32,207 nt of DNA from an uncultured Eubacteriales bacterium (GTDB lineage: Bacteria; Bacillota; Clostridia; Christensenellales; UBA1242): assembly GCA_949096025.1 (NCBI GenBank), contig CARXKP010000009.1:1-32207 (forward strand), read 5' to 3'. The position numbers and the translations under genes were made by a program. This document shows, in pieces, positions 1 to 7,155 of the stretch. Each line of letters opens with the position of its first letter. Within the stretch, counting starts at the first letter, position 1. The notes below the pieces were generated by a model. The model saw only the letters and a program-made list of their open reading frames with translations. It did not search any database and was not told the DNA's origin.

Positions 1-18
1 GATAACGACAAGGCTATT

Positions 19-47
19 GACGAATTAAAGGTTCAACCTTTATCGTC
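19..47. repeat. Inverted repeat downstream of tRNA-Leu
   Basis: Outer arms GACGA (19-23) and TCGTC (43-47) enclose a second, inner palindrome around TTAAAGGTTCAACCTTTA, so the minus-strand transcript can fold into a long hairpin 3 bases past the tRNA CCA end. There is no clear T-run after it on the minus strand, so it may be a processing stem or a weak terminator rather than a classical one. Confidence 0.45.
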
Positions 48-49
48 TT

Positions 50-135
50 TGGTGCGGGAGATGGGAGTCGAACCCACATAGTATTGCTACCACAGGTACC
101 TGAAACCTGCGCGTCTGCCATTCCGCCACTCCCGC
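50..135 (-). tRNA. tRNA-Leu (anticodon CAG)
   Basis: The minus strand reads as a complete class II tRNA of 86 bases including an encoded CCA. The acceptor arms GCGGGAG and CTCCCGC pair fully. The D-arm has the leucine-type TGGCGGAATGGCAGACGC, and the anticodon stem CAGGT/ACCTG encloses the loop TTCAGGT, giving anticodon CAG. A variable arm and the T-arm GTGGGTTCGACTCCCAT follow. The long variable arm and the overall form fit tRNA-Leu reading CTG codons. Confidence 0.96.
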
Positions 136-177
136 ATAATTATTTTTAAAAAACTTTTTCAACTAAATTTCTACTTT

Positions 178-206
178 AGTATAGTTTATTAAATTGCAAA
201 AATCAA
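178..206 (-). promoter_or_regulatory. Promoter of tRNA-Leu
   Basis: On the minus strand a TTGATT -35 box (201-206) and a TATACT -10 box (178-183) are 17 bases apart, placing transcription start near 171, about 35 bases before the tRNA. Assigned by consensus match only. Confidence 0.6.
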
Positions 207-236
207 TCATTTTACTTTATTTTTAATAAATGTTTA

Positions 237-245
237 TGTTATACT
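237..245 (+). promoter_or_regulatory. Extended -10 promoter for the GNAT gene
   Basis: TGT-TATACT at 237-245 is an extended -10 element; no good -35 box is visible. The leader of about 95 bases contains a CAACAA (296-301)/TTGTTG (310-315) hairpin with a T-rich loop. Low certainty because only the -10 is clear. Confidence 0.4.
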
Positions 246-345
246 ACTTATATAAAATTAGGTCGAATTTTTTATTTTTAAAATTGCTTATTATTCAACA
301 ATATTTTTTTTGTTGGTTAGCAATAAAATATGTAGCGAGGGAAAT

Positions 346-876
346 GTGGAAGGGTTATATTTGCGTGAAATGAAACTTGGTGATAAGAATGCAATTATTG
401 ATTATTTAAAAGAGTTTACTATGCAAGCAAGTGTCGTAAATGGTCTAAGCGGGGAATCTTCTTGCGAAACTTTTGAAGAATTATATGAAAAGCATCAAAA
501 AAACAAAGAGATAGTTTTTCAAGGTTATGGGCAAGATGGCAGAACTCCAAGCACAACATATCTTCTTGTGCGAAAAGAGGATGAAAGAATTATTGGTTCA
601 TTTAATATTAGACACTACTTAACAAGAAAACTCGATGATAATTTTTCTGGACATATAGGTTATGGCATTAGACCAAGTGAAAGAAAAAAAGGATATGCAA
701 CAAAGGGCTTGCAACTCGCACTTGATAAGTGCAGAGAAATGGGTATGAAAAGTGTAAGACTTGGTTGCTATACATATAATACTGGTTCTAGAAAAACCAT
801 AGTAAAAAATGGTGGTAAACTTATAGGTCACAAAGAGGTTTTAAAGCCTGAAGATTATTTTGAAATTGAATTATAA
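346..876 (+). CDS. GNAT family N-acetyltransferase
   Basis: Predicted acetyl-CoA-dependent N-acetyltransferase of the GNAT fold (COG3981-like); substrate unknown. The N-terminus LYLREMKLGDKNAI is the usual beta1-alpha1 start. The acetyl-CoA loop is seen in 'GYGIRPSERKKGYATKGL' (the R/Q-x-x-G-x-G/A motif with KKGYATK), followed by 'RLGCYTYNTGSRKTIVKNGG', the typical alpha4 segment in which N-x-x-S-x-K-x-x-x-K-x-G marks the C-terminal half of the fold. I chose the GTG start at 346 because GAGG lies at 337-340; the frame is open from a TTG at 310, which has no ribosome binding site. It is the first gene of a long plus-strand run and ends 11 bases before a decayed peptidase gene. Function within the run cannot be told. 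Confidence 0.85.
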   Translation: MEGLYLREMKLGDKNAIIDYLKEFTMQASVVNGLSGESSCETFEELYEKHQKNKEIVFQGYGQDGRTPSTTYLLVRKEDERIIGSFNIRHYLTRKLDDNFSGHIGYGIRPSERKKGYATKGLQLALDKCREMGMKSVRLGCYTYNTGSRKTIVKNGGKLIGHKEVLKPEDYFEIEL

Positions 877-887
877 AAGAGGATTTT

Positions 888-1308
888 ATGAAACTAATTC
901 TTACTTCGTCAGAATTTAGCCTTAATAAAATAAAGGAAAAACTAGAAGAATTTACTGGAAAACCGCTAAAAGAAATTAATGTTGCAATTTTAAATGAAGC
1001 ATCTGCAATAGAAAAAGGTGATAAGAGGTGGTTGATTAGTGGACTATGTGAAGTATCTAAATTTTTTGGCGGAGAAGATGATTTTAATGGTGTAAGCGAA
1101 TATTTAAATTTATTAGATTTTTCAATTTTGCCTCATATTAATAGAGACAATATATTTTGAAGAATGCAAAAAAGAGTCTAAAAGACAAAATTATCCTGTC
1201 TATGTTTTGAGTGATAGATCGGCGCTTATTGTGGAAAAAGATGCCGTTTCTCTTGTAGGTAATGATGGGTATAAACTTTTAGGTGGCGAAATAGTCGAAA
1301 AATTATGA
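888..1308 (+). pseudogene. Decayed peptidase S51 (peptidase E)-like gene
   Basis: The reading frame from ATG 888 starts like S51 peptidases (MKLILTSSEF, GKPLKEINVAILNEASAIEKGDKRWL) but soon jumps, around 'FFGGEDDFNGVSEYLNLLDF', to the family's C-terminal part ('LLDFSILPHIN'). The whole middle, which should carry the G-x-S-A-G nucleophile segment, is missing. The frame then stops at 1158-1160 because the T-run 1154-1158 appears one base too long. Shifting by one base restores about 50 more residues of family-like sequence ('VYVLSDRSALIVEKDAVSLVG') down to a TGA at 1306-1308. An internal deletion plus a frameshift therefore make an active peptidase impossible. The family assignment is from memory of conserved S51 blocks. 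Confidence 0.75.
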
Positions 1309-1336
1309 AATTAAATATATAACAGATGAGGGAAAA

Positions 1337-1924
1337 ATGAGTTTAATTTTGGTTACAGGTAGGTCTGGCTCAGGGAAATCAACATTTGCTAAGTTACTGG
1401 CGGAAAGGTTAGGTTATAAGTATCTTGATATAGACAAGATAGGGCATAGCCTTTATGATGATAAAGAAATAATGGCAAAGGCTGTGGAACTTTTCGGGAC
1501 TGTTATATTTGACAATGATGGAAAATTTAACCGTAAAAAGCTAGGCAAAATTTTTTTTGGTGAAAGAGATTGTCAGAGAGTTAAAGAGTTCTCCGCTCTA
1601 ACTTGGGACTATATGGAAAAAAGCATTGACCATTATAAAAATGAAAATGTAATCTTAGACTGGGTTCTTTTGCCGACAACAAAGTATTGGAAAGAAGAAG
1701 CAACAAAAATTTTGGTTTTACCAAAAAATGACGATGAGAGGCTGGAAAAAATTATAAAAAGAGATAATATATCACTCGAATATCTCAAAAATCGTGAAAA
1801 GGCTGGGATAGAGTATAACAAGGACGAATTTGATTATGTTATCATCAATGACTATTCACAAGATTGCCTGACAAGACAGGTCGAGGAAATTATAAGCAAA
1901 TTGGAAAAGGAGAGAGAAGAATGA
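1337..1924 (+). CDS. coaE: Dephospho-CoA kinase
   Basis: Phosphorylates the 3'-hydroxyl of dephospho-CoA in the last step of CoA synthesis, in the cytoplasm. The Walker A motif GRSGSGKST lies at residues 8-16, followed by 'LGYKYLDIDKIGHSLYD', the D-x-D/A-D-x-I-x-H block of CoaE, and by 'AVELFGTVIFDNDGKFNRKKLGKIFF', a typical CoaE stretch. The usual 'D-x-P-L-L-F-E' motif is weak here (LDWVLLPTTKYW). At 195 aa it has normal length, and 'NREKAGIEYNKDEFDYVIIND' fits the C-terminus. The stop overlaps the coaD start in an ATGA, so the two terminal CoA enzymes are translationally coupled; that neighbour strengthens the call. Confidence 0.88.
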   Translation: MSLILVTGRSGSGKSTFAKLLAERLGYKYLDIDKIGHSLYDDKEIMAKAVELFGTVIFDNDGKFNRKKLGKIFFGERDCQRVKEFSALTWDYMEKSIDHYKNENVILDWVLLPTTKYWKEEATKILVLPKNDDERLEKIIKRDNISLEYLKNREKAGIEYNKDEFDYVIINDYSQDCLTRQVEEIISKLEKEREE

Positions 1925-2397
1925 ATATAGGTTTTTATGCTGGAAGTTTTGACCCATTTACTATAGGGCATCTTCATCTGTCAAAGGTGGCGAGTAAATT
2001 ATTTGATAGGGTGATTGTCGGAATTGGGGTTAACCCAAAGAAAAAAAGAAATTTTGATAAACAAAAAATGAAAGATGCGATAAATGCTATTTTTAAAGAT
2101 GAAGGACTTGATAATTGTGAATGTATAATCTATGAAGGACTTACAATAGATGTGGCAAAAGAAAATGGAGCGACCTTTCTTATAAGAGGACTAAGAAACG
2201 GCATAGATTATGGTTATGAAGAAAATCTCGCTCAGGTAAACGAGGAGATAAGTGGAATAGATACCATTTACTTAAGGGCGGGCAAACTGAGTGCGGTTAG
2301 TTCAAGTATGGTAAACGAACTTTTAAGCGCAGGTAAAGATGTATCAAAATACCTTCCAAATAAAATTTTAGCATTGATAGAAAAGGAGAATGTATGA
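1921..2397 (+). CDS. coaD: Phosphopantetheine adenylyltransferase
   Basis: Transfers AMP from ATP to 4'-phosphopantetheine to give dephospho-CoA, the step just before coaE. The nucleotidyltransferase signature 'GSFDPFTIGH' (T/HxGH, residues 8-17) begins the protein. The classic 'LIRGLRNGIDYGYEENLAQVN' block and the C-terminal 'SAVSSSMVNELLSAGKDVSKYLP' are close to textbook CoaD. Length 158 aa is normal. The ATG at 1921 overlaps the coaE stop by four bases and follows GGAGAGAAG; an upstream in-frame start at 1864 lies inside coaE and is not needed. Its own TGA overlaps the next ATG, so coaE, coaD and the methyltransferase form a coupled trio. Confidence 0.95.
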   Translation: MNIGFYAGSFDPFTIGHLHLSKVASKLFDRVIVGIGVNPKKKRNFDKQKMKDAINAIFKDEGLDNCECIIYEGLTIDVAKENGATFLIRGLRNGIDYGYEENLAQVNEEISGIDTIYLRAGKLSAVSSSMVNELLSAGKDVSKYLPNKILALIEKENV

Positions 2398-3026
2398 AAG
2401 AAGAAAAAACTTTTAATGAGTTGTGGAATGAAATTCACAAAAAGAATACTGAAAGAGAACTGAAAGTAGATGGCTGGCTTATGAAATGGCTTCCGTATTG
2501 GAGCAAGCAAAGTAAAATTTTAGAACTTGGTTGTGGACTTGGTAATAATATTGAAGTTTTGCAGGAAAATGGATTTAATGCTCTTGCAACTGACCTATCA
2601 GAGGTTGCTCTATCTTCAATAAAAAAGCGTTTTCCTTTGATTGAAACCAAGGTCCTTGATCTTACTCAGCCATTTCCCTTTGAAGATAATAGTTTTGATA
2701 TTATAATTGCCGATTTATGCTTGCATTACTTTAGTGAAAAGAAGACCTTTGAAATTATGAATGAAATAAAGAGAGTTTTAAAGCCAAATGGCAAACTTTA
2801 TGCAAGAGTAAACTCTACTCAAGATACCAATCACGGAGCAGGGCTCGGCAAAAAACTTGGAAAGAATTTCTATTATGTAGAAGGGTATAATAAACGATTT
2901 TTTGATGACGGAGAAGTTAGAAAATATTTTTCTGTGATAGGAGAGCCTAATTTTTATAGCGCAACTATGAAAAGATATGATAGAGAAAAAGAACTTTATG
3001 AAATTAAAGTTTGTTGTAATAAATGA
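2394..3026 (+). CDS. Class I SAM-dependent methyltransferase
   Basis: Predicted Rossmann-fold methyltransferase. Motif I 'ILELGCGLGNN' (about residues 42-52) binds SAM, 'ALATDLSEVAL' supplies the acidic residue at the end of strand 2, and 'FDIIIADLCLHYFSEKKT' followed by 'IKRVLKPNGKLYARVNS' are the usual motifs IV-VI. The 'DLTQPFPFEDNSFD' and 'LHYF' segments recall the TehB/tellurite-resistance and ubiE-like groups, but the substrate cannot be read from sequence. The start overlaps the coaD stop (ATGA), so it is cotranscribed with the CoA genes; whether it has a related role is unknown. Confidence 0.85.
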   Translation: MKEEKTFNELWNEIHKKNTERELKVDGWLMKWLPYWSKQSKILELGCGLGNNIEVLQENGFNALATDLSEVALSSIKKRFPLIETKVLDLTQPFPFEDNSFDIIIADLCLHYFSEKKTFEIMNEIKRVLKPNGKLYARVNSTQDTNHGAGLGKKLGKNFYYVEGYNKRFFDDGEVRKYFSVIGEPNFYSATMKRYDREKELYEIKVCCNK

Positions 3027-3113
3027 TAATTTGTTGAAATTTAGTTTATTTAGATGGCTTTTTGTGTATATTTTGCTATTTTTAATCAAAATTTAGTTGT
3101 TTTAGGAGAATAA

Positions 3114-3902
3114 ATGGAAAATAAGTATTTGTCTTTTGCCAAAGAAATTGCTATACAAGCAGGCAAAATAATGAAAAAATATGATAGCGAAGATAACGGT
3201 GCAAGTTATAAAACTGATCTTACAATCGTCACAAAGGCAGACAAAGAAATCAATGATTATCTTGTTAAAAGAGTAAAAGAGGAATTTCCTAAACATTGTG
3301 TAGATGGTGAAGAGGGTGGATATGGAAAGAGTAAATATGTCTGGGTTTGTGATCCGGTTGATGGTACAGCAATGTATGCTAGACATATTCCTACTTCGGT
3401 ATTTTCACTCGCTTTAGTTGTTGATGGACAGCCTCAAGTAGGTGTTGTGTATGATGTATGGAAAGACAGTCTATATTCTGCAGTAAAGGGTGATGGCGCA
3501 TATCGAAATGGTCAAAAAATATCTGTTAGCGACATTGACTTTGGCGATAAGCGAGGTGTTGGAAATTATGATATGTGGCCAAACGCACCTTATAATATCT
3601 ATGAGGCAGTCGAAGAACTTAATAAAAGTATCTACCTAGTAAGTATTGGCAGTGTGATAAGAGCTTGTATGGCGGTTGCGGGTGGAGATTTTTCTTTTGC
3701 TATTTTCCCTGGAACAACACATAAAAATTGTGATATAGCGGCTGCCAAAGTTATTGTTGAGGAAACTGGTGGCAGGGTGACTGACTTTAATGGAGAAGAA
3801 CAGCGTTATGACTGTGATATTAATGGAGCAATTATTAGCAACAAAGTGGTGAACAAGAAACTACTTGAAACCATAAAAAATTATGCTAAGAAGAGAGATT
3901 GA
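3114..3902 (+). CDS. Inositol monophosphatase family phosphatase
   Basis: Predicted Mg2+-dependent phosphatase of the IMPase/FBPase/CysQ superfamily, acting on a sugar or nucleotide phosphate. The metal-binding motif DGEEGG (residues 64-69) is followed by DPVDGT (80-85), then the 'GSVIRACMAVAGGDFSFAIFPG' region and the third metal site in 'THKNCDIAAAKVIVEETGG', where C-D replaces the more common W-D. Length 262 aa is typical. It has its own Shine-Dalgarno (TAGGAG) after an 87-base gap, so it may begin a new transcript. CysQ-type 3'-phosphoadenosine phosphatase and inositol phosphatase are both possible. Confidence 0.9.
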   Translation: MENKYLSFAKEIAIQAGKIMKKYDSEDNGASYKTDLTIVTKADKEINDYLVKRVKEEFPKHCVDGEEGGYGKSKYVWVCDPVDGTAMYARHIPTSVFSLALVVDGQPQVGVVYDVWKDSLYSAVKGDGAYRNGQKISVSDIDFGDKRGVGNYDMWPNAPYNIYEAVEELNKSIYLVSIGSVIRACMAVAGGDFSFAIFPGTTHKNCDIAAAKVIVEETGGRVTDFNGEEQRYDCDINGAIISNKVVNKKLLETIKNYAKKRD

Positions 3903-3903
3903 G

Positions 3904-4521
3904 ATGAGAGCGTTTGATAATAGTTCGACAAATAAAATTTTAAGTGTTGCCGGGAAAATAAAAAATGAAGAGCAAAAGATTTTGTATGTATTTGCTGGAC
4001 CAAATGGAAGCGGAAAGTCTACATTTATTGCAAATGAATATTTAGACGGTCAACTTAATGTTGAATATGTTAATGCTGACCTTTATTGCAGGGAACTTTT
4101 TTTAGATATTGCTGATGAAAATGAAAGAAATGTTAAAGCTATGTACTATTGTATGGAAAGAGTTGAACATCTTATAAAAGAGGGAAAATCTTTTTGTTAT
4201 GAAACTGTTTTATCGCATTCAAGCAAACTAGAACTTGTGCAAATGGCAAAGTTAGCTGGGTATAAAGTTATTTCAACACTAGTTTATACCTCGTCACCTG
4301 AAATTAATGTAAGACGGGTAGAAACAAGATTTAGCCAAGGTGGTCATAATGTGCCAAAAGATAAAATTGTTGCGAGGTTTGCGCGTTCTATAGAAAATGC
4401 AAAAGCAATCGAAAAAATGTCAGATGTTTTTTTAAGGTTTGACAATTCAAAAGAATTGCAAATAGAAAATTTAACTGATTTAGAAATAGAAAATTTTGAG
4501 GGTTATCAAAAAGAAAAATAA
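3904..4521 (+). CDS. Zeta-toxin-like P-loop ATPase/kinase (COG4185-like)
   Basis: The start MRAF at 3904 directly follows the previous stop. The Walker A 'FAGPNGSGKST' (residues 30-40) leads into 'VEYVNADLYCRELF', the N-A-D block of zeta-like proteins. 'FCYETVLSHSSKLELVQMAKLAGYKVISTLVYTSSPEINVRRVETR' is the lid/strand region with the conserved E-T-x-x-S and R-x-x-x-R. 'GGHNVPKDKIVARFARSI' matches the 'GGHxVPxxxIxxRxxRS' signature of the family. Such proteins include UDP-N-acetylglucosamine kinases (zeta toxins) and uncharacterised kinases. No small antitoxin ORF sits next to it, so a housekeeping kinase role is as likely as a toxin role. It lies within the phosphate/nucleotide-enzyme run. Confidence 0.8.
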   Translation: MRAFDNSSTNKILSVAGKIKNEEQKILYVFAGPNGSGKSTFIANEYLDGQLNVEYVNADLYCRELFLDIADENERNVKAMYYCMERVEHLIKEGKSFCYETVLSHSSKLELVQMAKLAGYKVISTLVYTSSPEINVRRVETRFSQGGHNVPKDKIVARFARSIENAKAIEKMSDVFLRFDNSKELQIENLTDLEIENFEGYQKEK

Positions 4522-4533
4522 TAAGAGGTAAAA

Positions 4534-4971
4534 ATGAAAGTATATTTAGCGGGGCCATTTTTTAACCCTATCGAAAGAGCGAATGTAGAAAGGGCGAAAG
4601 ATATATTAAAAAGTAGAAATCTAGATTTATTTGTTCCTATGGAGCATTTTATTGAGGGTGGAGAAGATATGCCAAATAATGTTTGGGGACAAAAGGTTTT
4701 TAAAATGGATAAAGAGGCAATCTTTCAGTGTGATATTGTGATTGCACTATATTATGGTCTTTATAGTGACAGTGGAACGGCTTGGGAGATTGGTTTTGCA
4801 AATGCAATTAATAAAAAGATTGTTATTGTACATTGCGATAAAGAAAGTGAAAGTTCGCTTATGGTTGTAAACGGTTCAACTATTAATATAGCCAACATTG
4901 AAGAACTTTCTTCACTTGATTTTGATAATCTTTATGGAAAGAATTTTTATTCACATATTGCACAAAAATAA
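4534..4971 (+). CDS. Nucleoside 2-deoxyribosyltransferase family protein
   Basis: Predicted to transfer deoxyribose between bases or hydrolyse deoxynucleoside N-glycosidic bonds. The N-terminal 'MKVYLAGPFFNPIERANVERAKDIL' is the substrate-binding start. 'DIVIALYYGLYSDSGTAWEIGFANAINKKIVIV' carries the family core D-x-G-T-x-x-E-x-G, with Glu85 expected to be the nucleophile. Length 145 aa fits. Good ribosome binding site (AAGAGG) 12 bases after the zeta-like gene, so same transcript. DNPH1/Rcl-like hydrolases share the fold, so base exchange versus hydrolysis is open. Confidence 0.9.
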   Translation: MKVYLAGPFFNPIERANVERAKDILKSRNLDLFVPMEHFIEGGEDMPNNVWGQKVFKMDKEAIFQCDIVIALYYGLYSDSGTAWEIGFANAINKKIVIVHCDKESESSLMVVNGSTINIANIEELSSLDFDNLYGKNFYSHIAQK

Positions 4972-4984
4972 AAGGAGGGATTAA

Positions 4985-5770
4985 ATGAGAATACTTGATT
5001 TAAATGTAAGCAATCATCACGACAACATCACAGAACTAAAAGATATGATTTATTCAAAAAATCCAGATATTTGTGCTTTTCAAGAGGTTATGAATGGTAT
5101 TGATGATACCTGTTTTGATATATTCAAAAAAAGACAGCAACTAGATGAAATTGTTGATTATCCATATACCGAATTTGCTCCGCTATTTAGTGCTAAGGGC
5201 GTAACTAAAAATGGGCTTTTTGTACAAAGTTATGGTGGGGTTGCTCAGCAGGGAATGATGCTTTTGTCAAAATATGAAATCATTGATCACCAAAACATAT
5301 TTTACTATAATGATTTTAAATATGAATATGATGCCACTCATTTCCGTGAAATGGATTGGTGTCGCTCTATTCAAAACAGCATAATTAAAGTAAATGGGAA
5401 GCAATTACAAATTATAAATGTTCACGGTGTGTGGAATGAAAATAAGACTGACGATGAGAGAACTCTTGCTCAAACAGAATTTATTTTAGAGCAGGCTAGA
5501 GATGATATTCCCTGTATAATTCTTGGCGATTTCAACCTTTTACCACAAACTCAAAGTATGAAAAATTTTAAACCACGCTTTCGCAATTTGATAGATGAAT
5601 ATAATATAAAATCCACTAGACCTACCTTTGATGATGGTTTAGATAAAGGAGATTTAGTATGTGATTATATCCTAGTTAATAGCAAGATAAAAGTAAAATC
5701 TTTTGAAGTTGTTGAAAAGGTGATTTCAGATCACCTTGCACTTCTTTTAGAGTTTGATTTGTTAAATTAA
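4985..5770 (+). CDS. Endonuclease/exonuclease/phosphatase family protein
   Basis: EEP-fold (DNase I-like) phosphodiesterase or phosphatase. Seen in order: 'MRILDLNVSNHHDNITEL' (strand with the first Asn), 'PDICAFQEVM' carrying the metal-binding Glu, 'INVHGVWNE' (the usual N-x-H), 'IILGDFNLLPQT' (G-D-F-N), and the C-terminal 'VISDHLALLLEF' (S-D-H). All catalytic elements are therefore present. Substrates in this family range from nucleic acids to sphingomyelin and inositol phosphates and cannot be told here. No signal peptide, so cytoplasmic. Preceded by AAAGGAGG and followed after 10 bases by a Nudix gene. Confidence 0.85.
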   Translation: MRILDLNVSNHHDNITELKDMIYSKNPDICAFQEVMNGIDDTCFDIFKKRQQLDEIVDYPYTEFAPLFSAKGVTKNGLFVQSYGGVAQQGMMLLSKYEIIDHQNIFYYNDFKYEYDATHFREMDWCRSIQNSIIKVNGKQLQIINVHGVWNENKTDDERTLAQTEFILEQARDDIPCIILGDFNLLPQTQSMKNFKPRFRNLIDEYNIKSTRPTFDDGLDKGDLVCDYILVNSKIKVKSFEVVEKVISDHLALLLEFDLLN

Positions 5771-5780
5771 AGGAGAAAAT

Positions 5781-6257
5781 ATGATTTCATTTAAAGAGGG
5801 GAGCAATAAATTTAATTTTAGAGCAGGAGCAATTATAGTAAGCGGTGATAAAAAAAGAGTTCTTCTGCATACTATCAAAGGGTATAACTTTTATCTTCTT
5901 CCAGGCGGTAGAGTTGAATGGCTTGAGGATAGTGTAAGTGCAATAAGACGAGAATTAAAAGAAGAGCTAGGTCTTGAAAATATTACACTTAGACTTAGAT
6001 TAAATTTAGAAAGTTTTTTTAATTTTAATGAAATAAATTATCACGAGATATCAAACAACTTTGTAGTAGAACTTGATGATAGGCATAAATTTTTGGAAGA
6101 ATATGATGAATTTTTAGGGGTTGAGGGAGAAAATTATATTTTTAAATGGGTCCCATTTGATGAACTTGATTCCCAAATAATGAAGCCCAATTATTTAAAA
6201 GAAGTTATTAAAAATTACCAAGAAGGCTTTGAATACAAGATTTTAAATGATAAATAA
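5781..6257 (+). CDS. Nudix hydrolase
   Basis: Hydrolyses a nucleoside diphosphate linked to another group. The complete Nudix box G-x5-E-x7-R-E-x-x-E-E-x-G-L is visible from residue 42 ('GGRVEWLEDSVSAIRREL', then KEELGL), with metal-binding glutamates intact. The flanking 'NFYLLPGGR' and 'YIFKWVPFDELDSQIMKP' are typical of small ADP-ribose or (d)NTP pyrophosphohydrolase-like members. 158 aa is normal. AAAGGAG precedes the ATG. It is last in the phosphate-enzyme run before a promoter for the lipoprotein gene. Confidence 0.9.
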   Translation: MISFKEGSNKFNFRAGAIIVSGDKKRVLLHTIKGYNFYLLPGGRVEWLEDSVSAIRRELKEELGLENITLRLRLNLESFFNFNEINYHEISNNFVVELDDRHKFLEEYDEFLGVEGENYIFKWVPFDELDSQIMKPNYLKEVIKNYQEGFEYKILNDK

Positions 6258-6265
6258 GAAAAAGA

Positions 6266-6293
6266 TTGACTTTGTTTTGGAAATTGTGATAAC
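6266..6293 (+). promoter_or_regulatory. Promoter of the lipoprotein gene
   Basis: TTGACT (6266-6271), 16 bases, then GATAAC (6288-6293) with an upstream TG (extended -10). Predicted start near 6300, just before the AAGGAG ribosome site at 6302-6307, giving a very short leader. Confidence 0.5.
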
Positions 6294-6316
6294 ATATACT
6301 TAAGGAGATGACTATT

Positions 6317-7096
6317 ATGAAAGAGATTTCAAAAAGCAAAAAGATACTTGCATTATTTCTTATAATTCCAATGGTCTTAGTTTCTTTATTTGTTTTGACC
6401 GCTTGCGGAAATAAGAAAGGAGAAGTTGATTTAAGGCAGAATACATATTATTGTCATTATGATGCTGCTCAAAGTATTTATCATTATGTTGCAGTAAAGA
6501 GTGGTAATAAATTTGAGTATATTCAAAATAAAAGTGTTAATCCTGAGTCTGCAGGCAGTAGTGTAGTAAGTGGTGAATATACTAAGCAGGTTATCAATAA
6601 GAAGAATGTTTATAAAATGTCAAAGGATGTTGAGGCACAAGGAACAGTTGAGGCATATACAATCTCTATTGAAGCAACAGTAGAAGACGCAAATACATTA
6701 AAGGTTTCCATCAGTAGAAATGGAATTACAACTTCAGTTTGGACTTTTGAGAATCTTGACCTTGATTATGAAACTTATTATGTTAATAAATCTGGCAGTT
6801 TAAGTTCAGGTTATTCGTACAGTTATTTAAGATTCCATTCTGATAAAAAGGTTGACTATAAAGAGGTTACATCAGAGGAAAGCCCATATGATGTTGACTA
6901 CTATGCAACAGGAACTTATGAAAAGACTGTAAGAGCACAGGTTTGCACATACAACTGCTCAATATATATTCCAGCAACCGATACTCAGCAGGGAAAGAAT
7001 GTTAATATTGTAGTAAATGTAAGGACAAACGAAATTTTAGAGGTTATTATTCAAGGTGCTTCTGCTGTAACTTTTGATGCTTGGACTGATAAATAA
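6317..7096 (+). CDS. Predicted lipoprotein of unknown function
   Basis: Secreted, membrane-anchored lipoprotein. I prefer the ATG at 6317, nine bases after AAGGAG; the ATG at 6308 touches the ribosome site. The N-terminus has lysines, a hydrophobic core (ILALFLIIPMVLVSLFVL) and the lipobox L-T-A-C with Cys30 as the lipidated residue. The mature part is rich in beta-strand-like alternation and tyrosines, with two similar-looking stretches ('NTYYCHYDAAQSIYHYV' and 'VDYYATGTYEKTVRAQV') suggestive of a beta-sandwich, but I recognise no family. It sits alone between its own promoter and a strong terminator. Confidence 0.8.
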   Translation: MKEISKSKKILALFLIIPMVLVSLFVLTACGNKKGEVDLRQNTYYCHYDAAQSIYHYVAVKSGNKFEYIQNKSVNPESAGSSVVSGEYTKQVINKKNVYKMSKDVEAQGTVEAYTISIEATVEDANTLKVSISRNGITTSVWTFENLDLDYETYYVNKSGSLSSGYSYSYLRFHSDKKVDYKEVTSEESPYDVDYYATGTYEKTVRAQVCTYNCSIYIPATDTQQGKNVNIVVNVRTNEILEVIIQGASAVTFDAWTDK

Positions 7097-7110
7097 ATTT
7101 AATAATTTAA

Positions 7111-7138
7111 AAAAATCCACTAGGAATAGTGGATTTTT
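7111..7138. terminator. Bidirectional terminator between convergent genes
   Basis: A perfect 12-base-pair stem (AAAAATCCACTA at 7111-7122, TAGTGGATTTTT at 7127-7138) with a GGAA loop, followed by a T-run on the plus strand and preceded by A's that give a T-run on the minus strand. It ends the lipoprotein gene and the Ig-repeat gene. Confidence 0.9.
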
Positions 7139-7155
7139 TGTGTTTATTAATTCAA

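Noticed and set aside
19..47. Classical terminator of tRNA-Leu
   Set aside because: The hairpin has no T-run on the minus strand; kept only as an inverted repeat.
888..1160. Intact 90-residue hypothetical protein
   Set aside because: The frame after the stop continues the same family one base shifted, so it is a broken gene.
3904..4971. Zeta-like gene and deoxyribosyltransferase gene as a toxin-antitoxin pair
   Set aside because: The second protein is a full enzyme of a known family, not an antitoxin.
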